From the NCBI GenBank assembly GCA_033002965.1, contig JAURVB010013874.1, forward strand, positions 237,829 to 301,828: 64,000 nt of DNA, in the 5' to 3' direction. Both the position numbers and the translations under genes were made by a program. Origin of the DNA: Piper betle (lineage: Eukaryota > Streptophyta > Magnoliopsida > Piperales > Piperaceae). Within the stretch, counting starts at the first letter, position 1; every line of letters begins with the position of its first letter. This document shows positions 50,683-63,325 of this stretch, one piece after another. Under the pieces are notes generated by a model. That model was not told the DNA's origin and did not search any database. It saw only the letters and a program-made list of their open reading frames with translations.

Positions 50683-52591
50683 TCATTTCTTCTTGGCTGC
50701 AGATTTCGTAACCTTGGCCCCTGTTGGATCCTTCTTTTCCACGCTCTTGATAACACCGACGGCAACAGTCTGGCGCATGTCCCTCACCGCAAAACGACCA
50801 AGAGGAGGGTATTCGGAGAAGGTCTCCACCACCATGGGCTTGGTGGGAATCATCTTCACGAACCCAGCATCACCATTCTTCAAAAACTTGGGCTCCTTCT
50901 CAAGCTCCTTACCGGATCGCCTGTCAATCTTGGTCAGGATTTCAGCAAACTTCACAGCAATGTGGGAGGTGTGGCAATCCAGGACAGGCGCATAACCATT
51001 GCCAATCTGGCCAGGGTGGTTCATGATGATAACCTGCGAAGTGAAGTTGGCTGCCTCCTTGGCAGGATCATCCTTTGAGTTGGACGCGACGAAGCCACGC
51101 TTGAGATCCTTGACAGCAACATTCTTCACATTGAAACCAACGTTGTCACCAGGTAACGCCTCAGGGAGGGATTCGTGATGCATCTCAACAGACTTAACTT
51201 CAGTGGACAGACCAGTGGGACCAAAGGTGACAACCATTCCAGGCTTGAGGACACCAGTTTCCACCCGACCAACGGGCACTGTACCAATACCACCAATCTT
51301 ATACACATCCTGGAGAGGAAGTCGAAGAGGCTTGTCAGAGGGCCTCTTTGGCTCTTGAATTTGGTCCAGAGCTTCAAGAAGGGTTGGTCCCTTGTACCAG
51401 TCCAGGTTAGTCGACCTCTCAATCATGTTGTCACCCTCAAAACCTGAGATGGGAACGAAGGGAATCTTGTCTGGGTTGTAGCCGACCTTCTTGATGTAGG
51501 AAGCAACTTCCTTCACAATTTCTTCGTACCTAGCCTTGGAGTATTTTGGGGTTGTAGCATCCATCTAATAAACAAAATATATAATTAAACCCATGGAAAG
51601 TTTAAAAAATCAACAATAAATAGATATACACAAATAGAACATTTAAAGGCAAAAAATTACAAAAAAGTTCCTTTCCGTAATTATCATAATGAGGGGACAT
51701 GCATAAGACAACATCAAGAATAAACAACTCAAACATTACCCGGAGGCAAAGGGATACCGGAAGTAGTTTACAAAACTAGGCATAAGGAAAACACAAAATC
51801 CACCACTTCGACCTCCACCACAAATGAACTTCATTAAACATATCAAATGGTTTAATCAGGTATCAATTAGGCACTAGGGAACTATCTACATGGACCCCAA
51901 ACCAGCTCTGAAGGGTTCAATTGGAGCTAACCCAAAAAAAAAAACACTCTCATAGGTGAGCCCTCAAAAGATAGTCACCGATAACTTGTATAATACCTCA
52001 CTTGCAAGTGATTGGGAAAAGAATCGCATAAAAATTATGGCGGGCATAAACATCGATGTTCTCTAGAACAGTATTTGGTAAAATCTTAATCATATACAAC
52101 ATGAATTCTTAATTAGAAGGATACAATACCTTATTGCAGCAACAAATCATCTGCTTCACACCAAGGGTAAAAGCCAACAGAGCATGCTCACGTGTCTGAC
52201 CATCCTTTGAGATACCGGCTTCAAAACCACCAGTAGTTGAATCAATGATCAGGACAGCACAATCTGCCTGAGAGGTACCAGTAATCATGTTCTTGATAAA
52301 GTCACGATGACCGGGGGCATCAATGACCGTACAGTAGTACTTGGTGGTCTCAAACTTCCAGAGTGCAATATCAATAGTGATACCACGTTCACGCTCAGCC
52401 TTCAGTTTGTCAAGCACCCAAGCGTACTTGAAAGATCTCTTGTTCATCTCAGCAGCCTCCTTCTCAAACCTCTCAATGACACGCTTGTCAATGCCACCAA
52501 GCTTGTAGATAAGGTGACCAGTTGTGGTTGACTTGCCAGAGTCAACATGGCCAATGACCACAATGCTGATGTGAGACTTCTCCTTACCCAT
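50683..52591 (-). CDS. eEF1A: Elongation factor 1-alpha, copy 3
   Basis: Coding exons 52130-52591 and 50683-51564, 447 residues, translation identical to the other copies. Coding intron 51565-52129 (565 bp). The leader differs slightly (AAATG rather than GCAATG or GCGATG before the start). Leader intron 52609-53450. No lesion. Confidence 0.97.
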
Positions 52592-53450
52592 TTCTCAAAG
52601 TTGTCTACCTGATAAAAAGTCTCGCAAACTGTATAAACATAGCAGAAAATTAGCCTTCTGCATAAATAAGTAGATATACCCAAAACTTTAGAAAATCCAA
52701 CATTTAGAGAGGACGATTAGCACATAAACAATGAAACAAGAACCCCAGGACTTCTACGTATGACATGGAAATCCAGATGACAATTAATTTGAATTCCCAT
52801 TTCCAGATAACAGTTCAAATAATATGAACAAATAAGAGCTAGAGCTTACTTTGTGGGACACAATCATATCATTAAAGTTGGACCACACACCAGATGAACC
52901 ATCAAATATCTTCAACGAAAGAAGAGAAAAATAAAGGCATATAGCAATTTACCAGCTGTAACAAGCACATATCAACAAAATGAAACAGATCTGACACATA
53001 TTAATGCAAATCACTCCATATTAACTAGTTCGTGTGCATAAATTGCATGTGAAACCATCTAACCAACGCAACAGCAAATTCACATCAACATCCCCACAAT
53101 AGACCGAACCGTAGCAAAACCATCAAACAACAGGAGAAGGCACATACTAAGACCAAAACTAATCTTAACAGCAAATTAACCTGCACAACTGCAAATTAGC
53201 CATCAGAATCATTAAAAGGATAAAAATTAACCAGTTCTATATCGATTCAACAAACCAATCATACAAAAGTGCAAATAACCATCCCGTAATCCAATTCAAT
53301 CACAATTATCCAACAAACATGCAAATTAGGCCAACATACACGGAAAAAAACGCAAATTAACGCATCAACAGACGTGCACAAATGATACAGACATGAGAAA
53401 CTACATCTGAAGATTGAAAACAAAAAGGGGAATAAAGAAGGAGATCAGAC

Positions 53451-53680
53451 CTTCTCAATGGGAGGAGACGCGCAGCGGAGATCGACCTAAGGTGCATGAG
53501 AAGCCTATATAGGGTTTTTTGCGGTAAGGACGTGGAGCTAGGGTTTGCTCCTGGACCGTCGGATGGTATCCGATTGTACGGCACAGATGGCCGGTTGGAA
53601 AGGTCTTCGGCTTGGGCTGTGTACCTTCGAGCTGCGAATTTCTAGTACCGGTTCGATCAAATTCGGTTCCATATAATAAA
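53451..53680 (-). promoter_or_regulatory. eEF1A copy 3 promoter and leader exon
   Basis: TATA at 53506-53511 within CCTATATAGG, AAACCCTAG at 53538-53546, leader exon ending GAGAAG at 53451. Followed upstream by a (GATGAC)n-like stretch near 53705 and the shared block to about 54000. Confidence 0.8.
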
Positions 53681-54004
53681 AATAAAATAAAATAGGCCAA
53701 AAAGACGATGACGATGATGATTAGCGGGAATATGGTTTAACCCTTTTGTTTTAATTATCTAATCAATGGTAAAGCATTCTAAGAATTGGGTAGATTCTTT
53801 GAAGTATCCAATTACAAAGTATTTCTAAAAAATTAGGTGTTTTGTCTCTAATTCATACACACATAATTATGTTATTATATGTTATTTCATAAATCTGTAT
53901 TTTGTAGGTCAAAGGTTTGGTTTGACGGCCTCAAATATTTAATAAAACTAATAATTACATTTACATAAATTTGATAATTTTGATTCATTACTAGGGTTGT
54001 ATTG

Positions 54005-55634
54005 CGGGATTTCAATGTTGCATAAATAATATGATCAAGCTTGAGCAAGCTGAATGGGAGGGAGTAGAGACGAGCACAACTAGCATCATCCGAGTTGGAC
54101 TTTTAATTAAGTTTTCATCAAACTAAGTGTAAACCCTAACCCTAATTAAAATTAACAATTTGGAAAACAAAATATTATTGACACTCCATGCCTAACTAAA
54201 AAGGACGAAAAGTCATCCATGTGAGGATCATGCCAACACCTCATACAAAGAACAAGAGTGAAAATGTATTAAAAGTAGGCCAAATAGCATTCTTCGAGGT
54301 TTCCTTAGTCATCTAGGTACTTTTTATACATAAAAAAACTATTAATTGTTATTGACAGAAAAAATAATCTTTCATGGCCTTAAAGCCACTTGTTTTTCGG
54401 CTTTAGATAGACTATGTAGTTAGCGTTGTCTAAATGGGGTTTCAAATTTCAATCAACCATACAAGATGATGGAAGGCTTAAAACAAGGCTCATCAAGAGA
54501 TGAAATTATTAGTATTTAAAAAAATGGAGTGGTTAAGGCACAATTTGAATTTTTTTGTGTTCAAACTATTGCTAAGTTATTGACTCTTTAGTAGGTCTTG
54601 TATTGATTTATCTATTTTAATTTATTGGTATTGACCCAACTTGATCCAGAAGTGCAATCGATATTCACCTGATACAAAACAGTTTTCATGTTCCTACGTC
54701 TTTCTTGAAATAAAAGCTGAGTGCTTGCTAGGATAGAACTGGGAGGCCAGATTGAGAGGTGAACATCACGTCGGGTTGAACTCCATTCACTATCATGTTT
54801 GAGCACAATCTCTCCATATATTCAGGCCAAATTAATCTTCAATCCGCTCGTTGCCCAAAGAGGCATTGATAGGTACACATAGAATGTCTTTCGTATATCC
54901 GCGTACATATACACAATTTCATTTCTTCCATTGGAAGCAAAACAACTAAAAAAAGTTTAGCAGCAGCTCTAGACTACGCAATGTGGAAAATAAAGTATGC
55001 CGAGTACAAGTAGCACAACAAGCCACTAATGAGAGGTATCAATATTTACCAGGACAAACCTAGAGAAGAGCAATAAAGTGCAATGTGGAAAAGTGTCATA
55101 TTTTTAATCACCATTACAATTCACTTGTGATTTATTTAAGCTAAACAGAAGGGAAAATAGATGTGGCAATTAAACATCCAACAGTATTATATAGGAGTTA
55201 CACATGCGTAGGAAAAAACATATACGGGAGAACTCAAAACGAAGCTCAAACGAGCCTCTGCTGTAACAAAAACAAATATCACAAGGATCCGTTTACCACC
55301 TCTGCGGGACGGAACTGTGGCTCACATCAATAAACACAAACAGAGCCGGAACAAACTAGGTAAGCATGCAACAGCAGAAACAATATTTTACCAAAAAACG
55401 ATGGTTCTCACATAAGCAAAATCAAAGGATAAATTAGCGTCTCATCATGCGCACTCATACCAAATAACTTGAAAACTCTCAAACAATAATAGAAGAAAAG
55501 TGCCACCGTCGATCGAGCACCCAAGTTTGCATGCGACGGCTAGACAAAACTCTCGCCAAACATAAGACCATATGATAAAATGATAAATACCTGACACGAC
55601 AACAGATAGCCACGAACAAGATGACCCGCACACA
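54005..55634. repeat. Unit 4 distal 3' and intergenic modules
   Basis: Counterpart of the unit 2 and 3 modules. At 54661-54826 the expected about 95 bp are replaced by sequence matching 32584-32745 next to the PPR pseudogene. The 3'UTR of copy 4 begins near 55360. No gene. Confidence 0.78.
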
Positions 55635-57282
55635 TCATTTCTTCTTGGCTGCAGATTTCGTAACCTTGGCCCCTGTTGGATCCTTCTTTTCCACGCTCTT
55701 GATAACACCGACGGCCACAGTCTGGCGCATGTCCCTCACCGCAAAACGACCAAGAGGAGGGTATTCGGAGAAGGTCTCCACCACCATGGGCTTGGTGGGA
55801 ATCATCTTCACGAACCCAGCATCACCATTCTTCAAAAACTTGGGCTCCTTCTCAAGCTCCTTTCCGGATCGCCTGTCAATCTTGGTCAGGATTTCAGCAA
55901 ACTTCACAGCAATGTGGGAGGTGTGGCAATCCAGGACAGGCGCATAACCATTGCCAATCTGGCCAGGGTGGTTCATGATGATAACCTGCGAAGTGAAGTT
56001 GGCTGCCTCCTTGGCAGGATCATCCTTTGAGTTGGACGCGACGAAGCCACGCTTGAGATCCTTGACAGCAACATTCTTCACATTGAAACCAACGTTGTCA
56101 CCAGGTAACGCCTCAGGGAGGGATTCGTGATGCATCTCAACAGACTTAACTTCAGTGGACAGACCAGTGGGACCAAAGGTGACAACCATTCCAGGTTTGA
56201 GGACACCAGTTTCCACCCGACCAACGGGCACTGTACCAATACCACCAATCTTATACACATCCTGGAGAGGAAGTCGAAGAGGCTTGTCAGAGGGCCTCTT
56301 TGGCTCTTGAATTTGGTCAAGAGCTTCAAGAAGGGTTGGACCCTTGTACCAGTCCAGGTTAGTCGACCTCTCAATCATGTTGTCACCCTCAAAACCTGAG
56401 ATGGGAACGAAGGGAATCTTGTCTGGGTTGTAGCCGACCTTCTTAATGTAGGAAGCAACTTCCTTCACAATTTCTTCGTACCTAGCCTTGGAGTATTTCG
56501 GGGTTGTAGCATCCATCTAATAAACAAAATATATAATTAAACCCATGGAAAGTTTAAAAAATCAACAATAAATCGATATACACAAATAGAACATTTAAAG
56601 GCAAAAAATTACAAAAAAGTTCCTTCCTGTAATTATCATAATGAGGGGGCATGCATAAGACAACATCAAGAATAAACAACTCAAACATTACCCGGAGGCA
56701 AAGGGATACCGGAAGTAGTTTATCAAACTCGGCATAAGGAAAACACAAAATCCACCACTTCGACCTCAACCACAAATGAACTTCATTAAACATGATTTCT
56801 TAATTAGAAGGATACAATACCTTATTGCAGCAACAAATCATCTGCTTCACACCAAGGGTAAAAGCCAACAGAGCATGCTCACGTGTCTGACCATCCTTTG
56901 AGATACCGGCTTCAAAACCACCGGTAGTCGAATCAATGATCAGGACAGCACAATCTGCCTGAGAGGTACCAGTAATCATGTTCTTGATAAAGTCACGATG
57001 ACCGGGGGCATCAATGACCGTACAGTAGTACTTGGTGGTCTCAAACTTCCAGAGTGCAATATCAATAGTGATACCACGTTCACGCTCAGCCTTCAGTTTG
57101 TCAAGCACCCAAGCGTACTTGAAAGATCTCTTGTTCATCTCAGCAGCCTCCTTCTCAAACCTCTCAATGACACGCTTGTCAATGCCACCAAGCTTGTAGA
57201 TAAGGTGACCAGTTGTGGTTGACTTGCCAGAGTCAACATGGCCAATGACCACAATGCTGATGTGAGACTTCTCCTTACCCAT
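55635..57282 (-). CDS. eEF1A: Elongation factor 1-alpha, copy 4
   Basis: Coding exons 56821-57282 and 55635-56516, 447 residues, translation identical to copies 1-3. The coding intron is only 304 bp (56517-56820) because about 260 bp present in the other copies are deleted, with AACAT microhomology at the join. Splice sites are intact. Leader intron 57300-58115. Confidence 0.97.
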
Positions 57283-58115
57283 TTCTCAAAGTTGACTAGC
57301 TGATAAAAAGTCTCGCCAACTGCATAACCAGAGCAGAAAATTAGCCTTCTGCATAAATAAGTAGATATACCCAAAACTTTGGAAAATCCAACATTTAGAG
57401 AGGCGACCAGCGCATAAACAGTGAAACAAGAACCTCATGACTTCTACATATGACATGGAAATCCAGATGACAATTAATATGAATTCCCATTTCCAGACGA
57501 CAGTTCAAATAAAATGAACAAATAAGAGCTTGCTTTGTGGGACACAATCATATCATTAAAGTTGACCACAAACCAGATGAACCATCAAATATCTTCAACG
57601 AAAGAAAAGAAAAAATAAAGTTATATAGGAATTGACCAGCTGTAACAAGCACCACATATCAACAAAATGAAACAGATCTGACACATATGAATGCAAATCA
57701 CTCCATATTAACCAGTTCGTGCGCATAAATTGCATGTGAAACCATCTAACCAACGCAACAGCAAATTCACATCAACATCCCCACAATAAACTGAACCGGA
57801 CAAAAACCATCAAACAACAGGAGAAGGCACATACTAAGACCAAAACTAATCTTAACAGCAAATTAACATGCACAACTGCAAATAAGCCATCAGAATCATT
57901 AAAAGGATAAAAATTAATCAGTTCTATATCGATTCAACAAACCAATCATACCTATAATCCAATTCAATCACAATTATCCATCAAACATGTAAATTAGGCC
58001 AACGTACAAGCAAAAAGCTTAAAAAACGCAAATTAACGCATCAACACATGATACATACATGAGAAACCAGATCTGAAAATTGAAAACAAAAAGGGAATAA
58101 AGAAGGAGATCTGAC

Positions 58116-58330
58116 CTTCTCAATGGGAGGAGACGAGCAGCGGAATAAACCGAGGGGTGCATGAGAGGCTTATAGAGGTGGTAAAGAGGTGGAGCTAGGG
58201 TTTGCTCCTGGACCGTCGGATGGTATCCGATTGTACGGATCAGATGGCCGGATGGAAAGGTCATCGGCTTGGGCATATGAGTCGAGCTGCTAATTTCTAG
58301 TACCGGTTCGATCAAATTCGGTTCAATATA
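58116..58330 (-). promoter_or_regulatory. eEF1A copy 4 promoter and leader exon
   Basis: The TATA region reads CCTCTATAAGC (58169-58176), weaker than the TATATA of the other promoters. AAACCCTAG at 58195-58203 is conserved, and the leader exon ends GAGAAG at 58116. The upstream block ends at about 58690. Confidence 0.75.
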
Positions 58331-58698
58331 ATAAAAAAATTAAAATAGGGTAAAAAGATGATGACATGATGAGTAACTGGTTTAACCCCTTTTTTCATTA
58401 TCTAATCAATTGTAAAACATTCTAAGAATTGTGTAGATTCTTTTAAGTATCCAATTACAAAGTATATTCTAAAAATTTAGGTGTTTTGTAGCTAATTCAT
58501 ACACACACAATTATGTTATTATATGTCATTTCATAAATTTGAGATTAAACACAAGTCGTCATGCATCTGTATTTTGTAGGTAATAGGTTTGGTTCGATGG
58601 TCTCAAATATTTAATAAAATTAATAATTACATTTACATAAATTTGATAATTTTGATTCAGTAGTACTCAAGATGTATATAATAACTATATTTAATATT

Positions 58699-59510
58699 GC
58701 TTGGAGCATCATCATATCTGGCTATGCTGAGAAGGGGACGGGGAAGGAGGCGACCGACATGTATGATCAGTTTAGTTTCAGAAGTCTAGTTTGGTAGTTG
58801 ATGCAGCTACTGTTGTCAGCATTGTAGCAGCTTGTGCATAGTCGGGTTTGCTTGAGTTGGCACAAGGATGCATTTACGTGTGAATAGGACTGATATGAGG
58901 CACAATGCTCAGGTTTGCAATTCATTGATCGACATGTATGCGAAAGCTGATGTCTTGCACAGGGCAATGCAAGTCTTCCGCAAGATGGCTAGGAGGGATG
59001 TGGTTTGTTGGAACATTATGATTCAGGGCCTTGCTGCTCACGGCAATGGCCCCCGTATGCTTCAACTCTTCCACAGGATGATAAACGAGGGCCTCCAGCC
59101 TGACAATGTTACGTTCCTGGGCGTCTTGTCTGCTTGCGGCCATTCGGGGCTGGTCGATGAGGCAAGCCATTACTTCACTGACATGGAGTGGGATTATGGT
59201 GTTGCTCTTATGATAGAGCATTATGGTTGTATGATTGACCTTCTTGGACGCAGGGGTGACTTGAAAGTGGCATTTGGGTTGGCACAGTCCATGCCGATGA
59301 AGTTCAATGCCATCATTTTGGGTGCTTTGCTGAATGCATGTGATTCTGACTCAGATGGAGCTGTCTGATGCTGGAAATCTAGCATTCATGTCCAACAATT
59401 ACGCTTCGGCTGGTAGGTGGCCTGATGTGGCCAAGCTAGGACAGCAGTTGAAGGTTGCTGGGAAGGAGAAAGCAGTAGGGCCAAGTTTTCTCGACCATAC
59501 AATCGGCATG
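58699..59510 (+). pseudogene. PLS-class PPR protein pseudogene (E-type end)
   Basis: Starts abruptly at AWSIIISGYAEKGTGKEA, exactly where eEF1A array sequence ends, so its 5' part is missing. A frame change precedes DAATVVSIVAACA, then TAG at a probable Gln codon. NAQVCNSLIDMYAKADVLHR, ARRDVVCWNIMIQGLAAHGN and DNVTFLGVLSACGHSGLVDE follow in a long open frame (58868-59368). A further shift joins the E-motif-like NLAFMSNNYASAGRWPDVAK and KVAGKEKAVGPSFLD. Intact members edit or process organellar transcripts. This copy is truncated and shifted. Confidence 0.85.
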
Positions 59511-60600
59511 TTTCTTCTGCTTGTTGGCCATTGATGAGGTCAGAATTATTATAGCTTCGTTTCAAATGCTAGAGGAGAAGAGATTGAAGAAGATTGAGGG
59601 GACAAAAAGGAGAGGGAAGGGAATAGTAGATTTGGGATGTGCTTTCCCTTTGGACTCTTGCCATGCCATCTTTGATCGAGTGAGCAAGTTACTGAACCAT
59701 ATCTTAAGCAAGTAAGAACGACGGTTATTTGCAGTATGAGGGCAGCAGCTATCACCTGTAAAGTTGAAGATATAATGACACATGACCTAAGTAAATTAGT
59801 AACTGAGAATCTAATAATCAGCTTTTGACTTGTAAGTTAATAGGTGGACGAGAGAATATCATGGTACCATTCTTCTATGCTTCTGGAGATGGTTTTGCTG
59901 CTGAAAATAAAGATTGGAAATAGACATTCATATTGCTGTTGCTGATTTTTGGCATTTCTTCTTCTTATTTCATTTTGGCATCAACCATTTCTTTTCAAAA
60001 CTCTCACTTCCATCTTGCACTGATCTAAATTTGTGATTAATTATCTTTGATTTGTGAAAATACAGAATTCTCACATTCCGTTTATATAGTTGAACTGCTG
60101 GGGGAGATGAGAATTAAAAAGGACTGGCATGATTGAAACTTTACTAGGGTGCAGGTTGTAAAGCATGGTTCTACCCAAATTATCTAAGCACATGTTTGTC
60201 TTTGAGGTAACTTACATACAGAGAAGCTACTAGATGGAATTGTAACTGTTGAATTGGTTTTTGGGCAATCCATGTTAACAATACAGGGATGATGCTTTCT
60301 TCTAGACGAAGGAGGTGAAATGAAGAGAGAAGAGAAGACTTGGTATAAAGTAGCTTAGCATTTTAAAATCAACTGACGAGGAAGCTAAGTATGATTAAGC
60401 CAGCATTGATGTCAATTGAAGTGAGATATATGATGCCGCTAGGTGAAATTCCCAGGAAAGAATATTCTTCTAAAAAATAAAAATCTCTACTTTTTCTTTG
60501 CTGTGTATTTCACAGCAAAATCATCACGCGAGAAGCATCTAAACTAGATTATCTTTACATACTCCAGCCCAATCTCTAGAGCTGGCTTGCCATAGCATAC
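59511..60600. other. Intergenic region, possible LTR of the downstream retroelement
   Basis: No supported gene. A 5' LTR for the gypsy element should lie somewhere in about 59,700-60,820, but I could not fix its start. Confidence 0.35.
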
Positions 60601-61261
60601 ACAAGATGCCCAAGTCAGCCCAAGAGGAATACGAATACTGCACTAGTCCTAAGAAAGAACAAATGGGTCTAGCCTACCTGCTCCATGCACCCCAAATGAG
60701 CATGGCTCCCACCTATGAATTTATGAGCATGCTTCAACGGGATGCTATGGCTAGGCACAAAGACGGGGACTTGGAAACCAAACTCCTCTGCAGCCTTCAC
60801 AAGCATGCCTGGGTTATTTTCGCGCTGTTGCCGGGAAATCAAACTAGAATTTGTTTTTATCAAAATAAGTTTAATTTTTTGTTTAAATTATTCTCATCTC
60901 TTCCTAAGTTTTAATTTTTGTACATTTATTAGTTAGTCAGGTATCACTTAGTGCATGTAAAGAGAGCGTACTCAGAATTTAGAGCCATATAATCCAGAAA
61001 TCAAGAGAACTTGTTGGCAACCTATGCTATGGGATCCCTCAACTTAGTCACATATTTAATACCTATCGGGCAAATATCCTGTTTGTGGGAATAGACTATA
61101 AATTTTTAATTTGGTTTACCACGTTTAAAGAAATAACTTAGCCCATTACGTTGTACTTTAGACCGGGTTGTTACATATGCTAAGAAGGTAAAATTCAGAG
61201 AGTTTGTCATTCTTGTTTTAGACAAATTAAAACAAATTACATTCACATTCAAGCACTCTCA

Positions 61262-61545
61262 GACCTTTGAATTGAAACCGGTGATATTATTATAAATGTT
61301 AGAAGCCAATACCTTTGAATTGAAACCACGGTGATATTACAACTGTTAGAAGCCAATACCCTTGAATTGAAACCGGTGATATTACAAATGTTGCAAACCG
61401 AAGCCAAAACCTTTGAATTGAAACAAGTGATATTATTACAAATGTTAGAAGCCAATACCTTTGAATTGAAACCCCGGTGATATTACAAATGTTAGAAGCC
61501 AATACATTTGAATTGAAACCGATGATATTACAAATGGTTACATGA
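61262..61545. repeat. Short tandem repeat, six copies of about 47 bp
   Basis: CCTTTGAATTGAAACCGGTG followed by ATATTACAAATGTTAGAAGC recurs six times with small indels (44-52 bp spacing). It lies between the primer-binding site and gag of the gypsy element. Confidence 0.88.
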
Positions 61546-62938
61546 AGATCTTCACACTCACCGATTCAATTTTACCGCTATTTGTAATTTATTTAAAATG
61601 GATCAAGTGTCTGAGAAAGCTATTCAGATTTGATTATTTCCATATTCTTTAGCCGAAAATATGAGATTATGGTTGAATTCTAAGGCGTTTAATTCTATCA
61701 CCACTTGGAATAAATTACCGTTAATTTTTTTGTTTAAATACTTTTCACCGTCTAGGATTGTTAATTTTTGTAATGACATTATTTCTTTTGTGCAACTTGA
61801 CAATAAATCGCTCTATGATGCATGAGATAAGCTCAAGGATTTACTAAGAAAGTGTCCATACCACGAAATTCCTCTGTAGATTCAAATTCAAATATTTTAC
61901 AATGGACTCCTTGGCCAAACGAAATCCATTATAGATGATGCTACCACTAGGTCCCTCATGAGAAAATCCTATAAAGAAGCTAATGAGTTACAGGAAAAAT
62001 TGGCATCTAATCATCATTTGATGGAGCAGGATAGAGCAATGAGGAAGAAGAGTGGAGGTGTTTTCCTGGATTCACTGATTGCCTTGTCTGCACAAATGGC
62101 TGCTTTGTCAAAATAAGTGCAAGCTTTGGAGATGAATTCTAATGTGAATGTAGTCAGCATGTTAGCTACTAAGTGTGAGTGGTAGGTGAAGGATATCCTG
62201 CTGAGTATTATGTCAACAATCCAGAATTAGTAAACTTTGTTATAAACTATACCAGGCAACAAAACAACCCCTACTCCAACACTTACAATCTTGGTTAGAG
62301 GAATCATCCGAACTTTGCATGAGGAAGCAACCAAGAAGCCCTTTAGGTCCACAACAACAAGCTCTTCCAAGTTTTTAGCATAATAGAGTACAACCTAAGG
62401 AAAAGAAACCAACCATGGAGGAAATGTTTATACAATTTATGTAAAGTCAACATGCTTCAATGAGGAATTTGGAGACTCAAATAACTCTCAAAATCATAGG
62501 GGGAGGGTAAAGAATGTAAAGCCATTATATTGAGAAGCTGTAAGGAATTGAAAAATCTCCGCGATAAAAAATACCAATTTTCATGGCTAATCAAGAGGAG
62601 GTTGAATGAGATGAAGGAAATAATGATGGATGGGTAGAAGTCCTACCACTTAAGGATTTGTGTGATCAGCATAACCAATCCTCAAGAGTTCCATATTCTG
62701 AGAGACTACAGAAAATCAAAGAAGACAACAAATTTCAAAAATTCTGGAATGTGTTTGAGAAGCTTTTTATAAATATCTCATTTGCCAAAGCTCTAGAGAA
62801 GATGTCGAGTCATGCTAAATTAATAAAGTAAATATTATATAAGTAAAAAAACTTAAGGGTTTTGAAACAATTACCCTTAATGAAGAGTGTATTGTTGTAC
62901 TACAAAAGAAGTTTCTACAAAAGTTCAAAGACCCAAGG

Positions 62939-63325
62939 TTGTTTACTATTCCTTGTGTCATAGGCCCAAATTTTTGTTGCCAAACATTTTATGACTTAAG
63001 AGCAAACATTAATTTAATGTCTCTTTCTATATTTAAAAAATTGAGTTTGGGGGATTTAAAACATAACACAATTAAACTACAATTGGCGAATCGCTCTTAC
63101 ATTTTTATAAAAGGGGAGATTGAGAATGTACTTATGAAGGTGGATAAATATATATTCGCATCCAATTTTGTGATTGTGTATATGGAAGAAGATTCAATCG
63201 TATCCATTAGAGTCGCCATACCTTTTCTTGCCGCTGGGAGGACATTGATTGATCTAGCAGCTGGTGAATTGATATTGAGAGTGGATAATAAGGAAGTAGT
63301 CTTTAATATTTTCAAGGCTATGTAA
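62939..63325 (+). pseudogene. gypsy aspartic protease-like segment
   Basis: Open for 128 codons: FYDLRANINLMSLSIFKKLS, IKLQLANRSYIFIKGEIENV and PFLAAGRTLIDLAAGELILR align with the retroviral-type protease of Athila/Tat elements. The expected D-L/S-G-A catalytic motif reads DLRAN, so the active-site Gly is lost. Part of the dead retrotransposon. Confidence 0.75.

Noticed and set aside
60606..60914. 102-codon frame upstream of the gypsy primer-binding site
   Set aside because: It lies where the 5' LTR should be, with no recognised domain and no promoter or splice context.
61249..61502. Two 67-68 codon frames of repeated ASNICNIT/VSIQRYWLL units
   Set aside because: They are translations of the 47-bp tandem repeat, not genes.
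61262..61545. Possible CRISPR-like array
   Set aside because: Copies are contiguous with no unique spacers, and the sequence is a plant nuclear genome.
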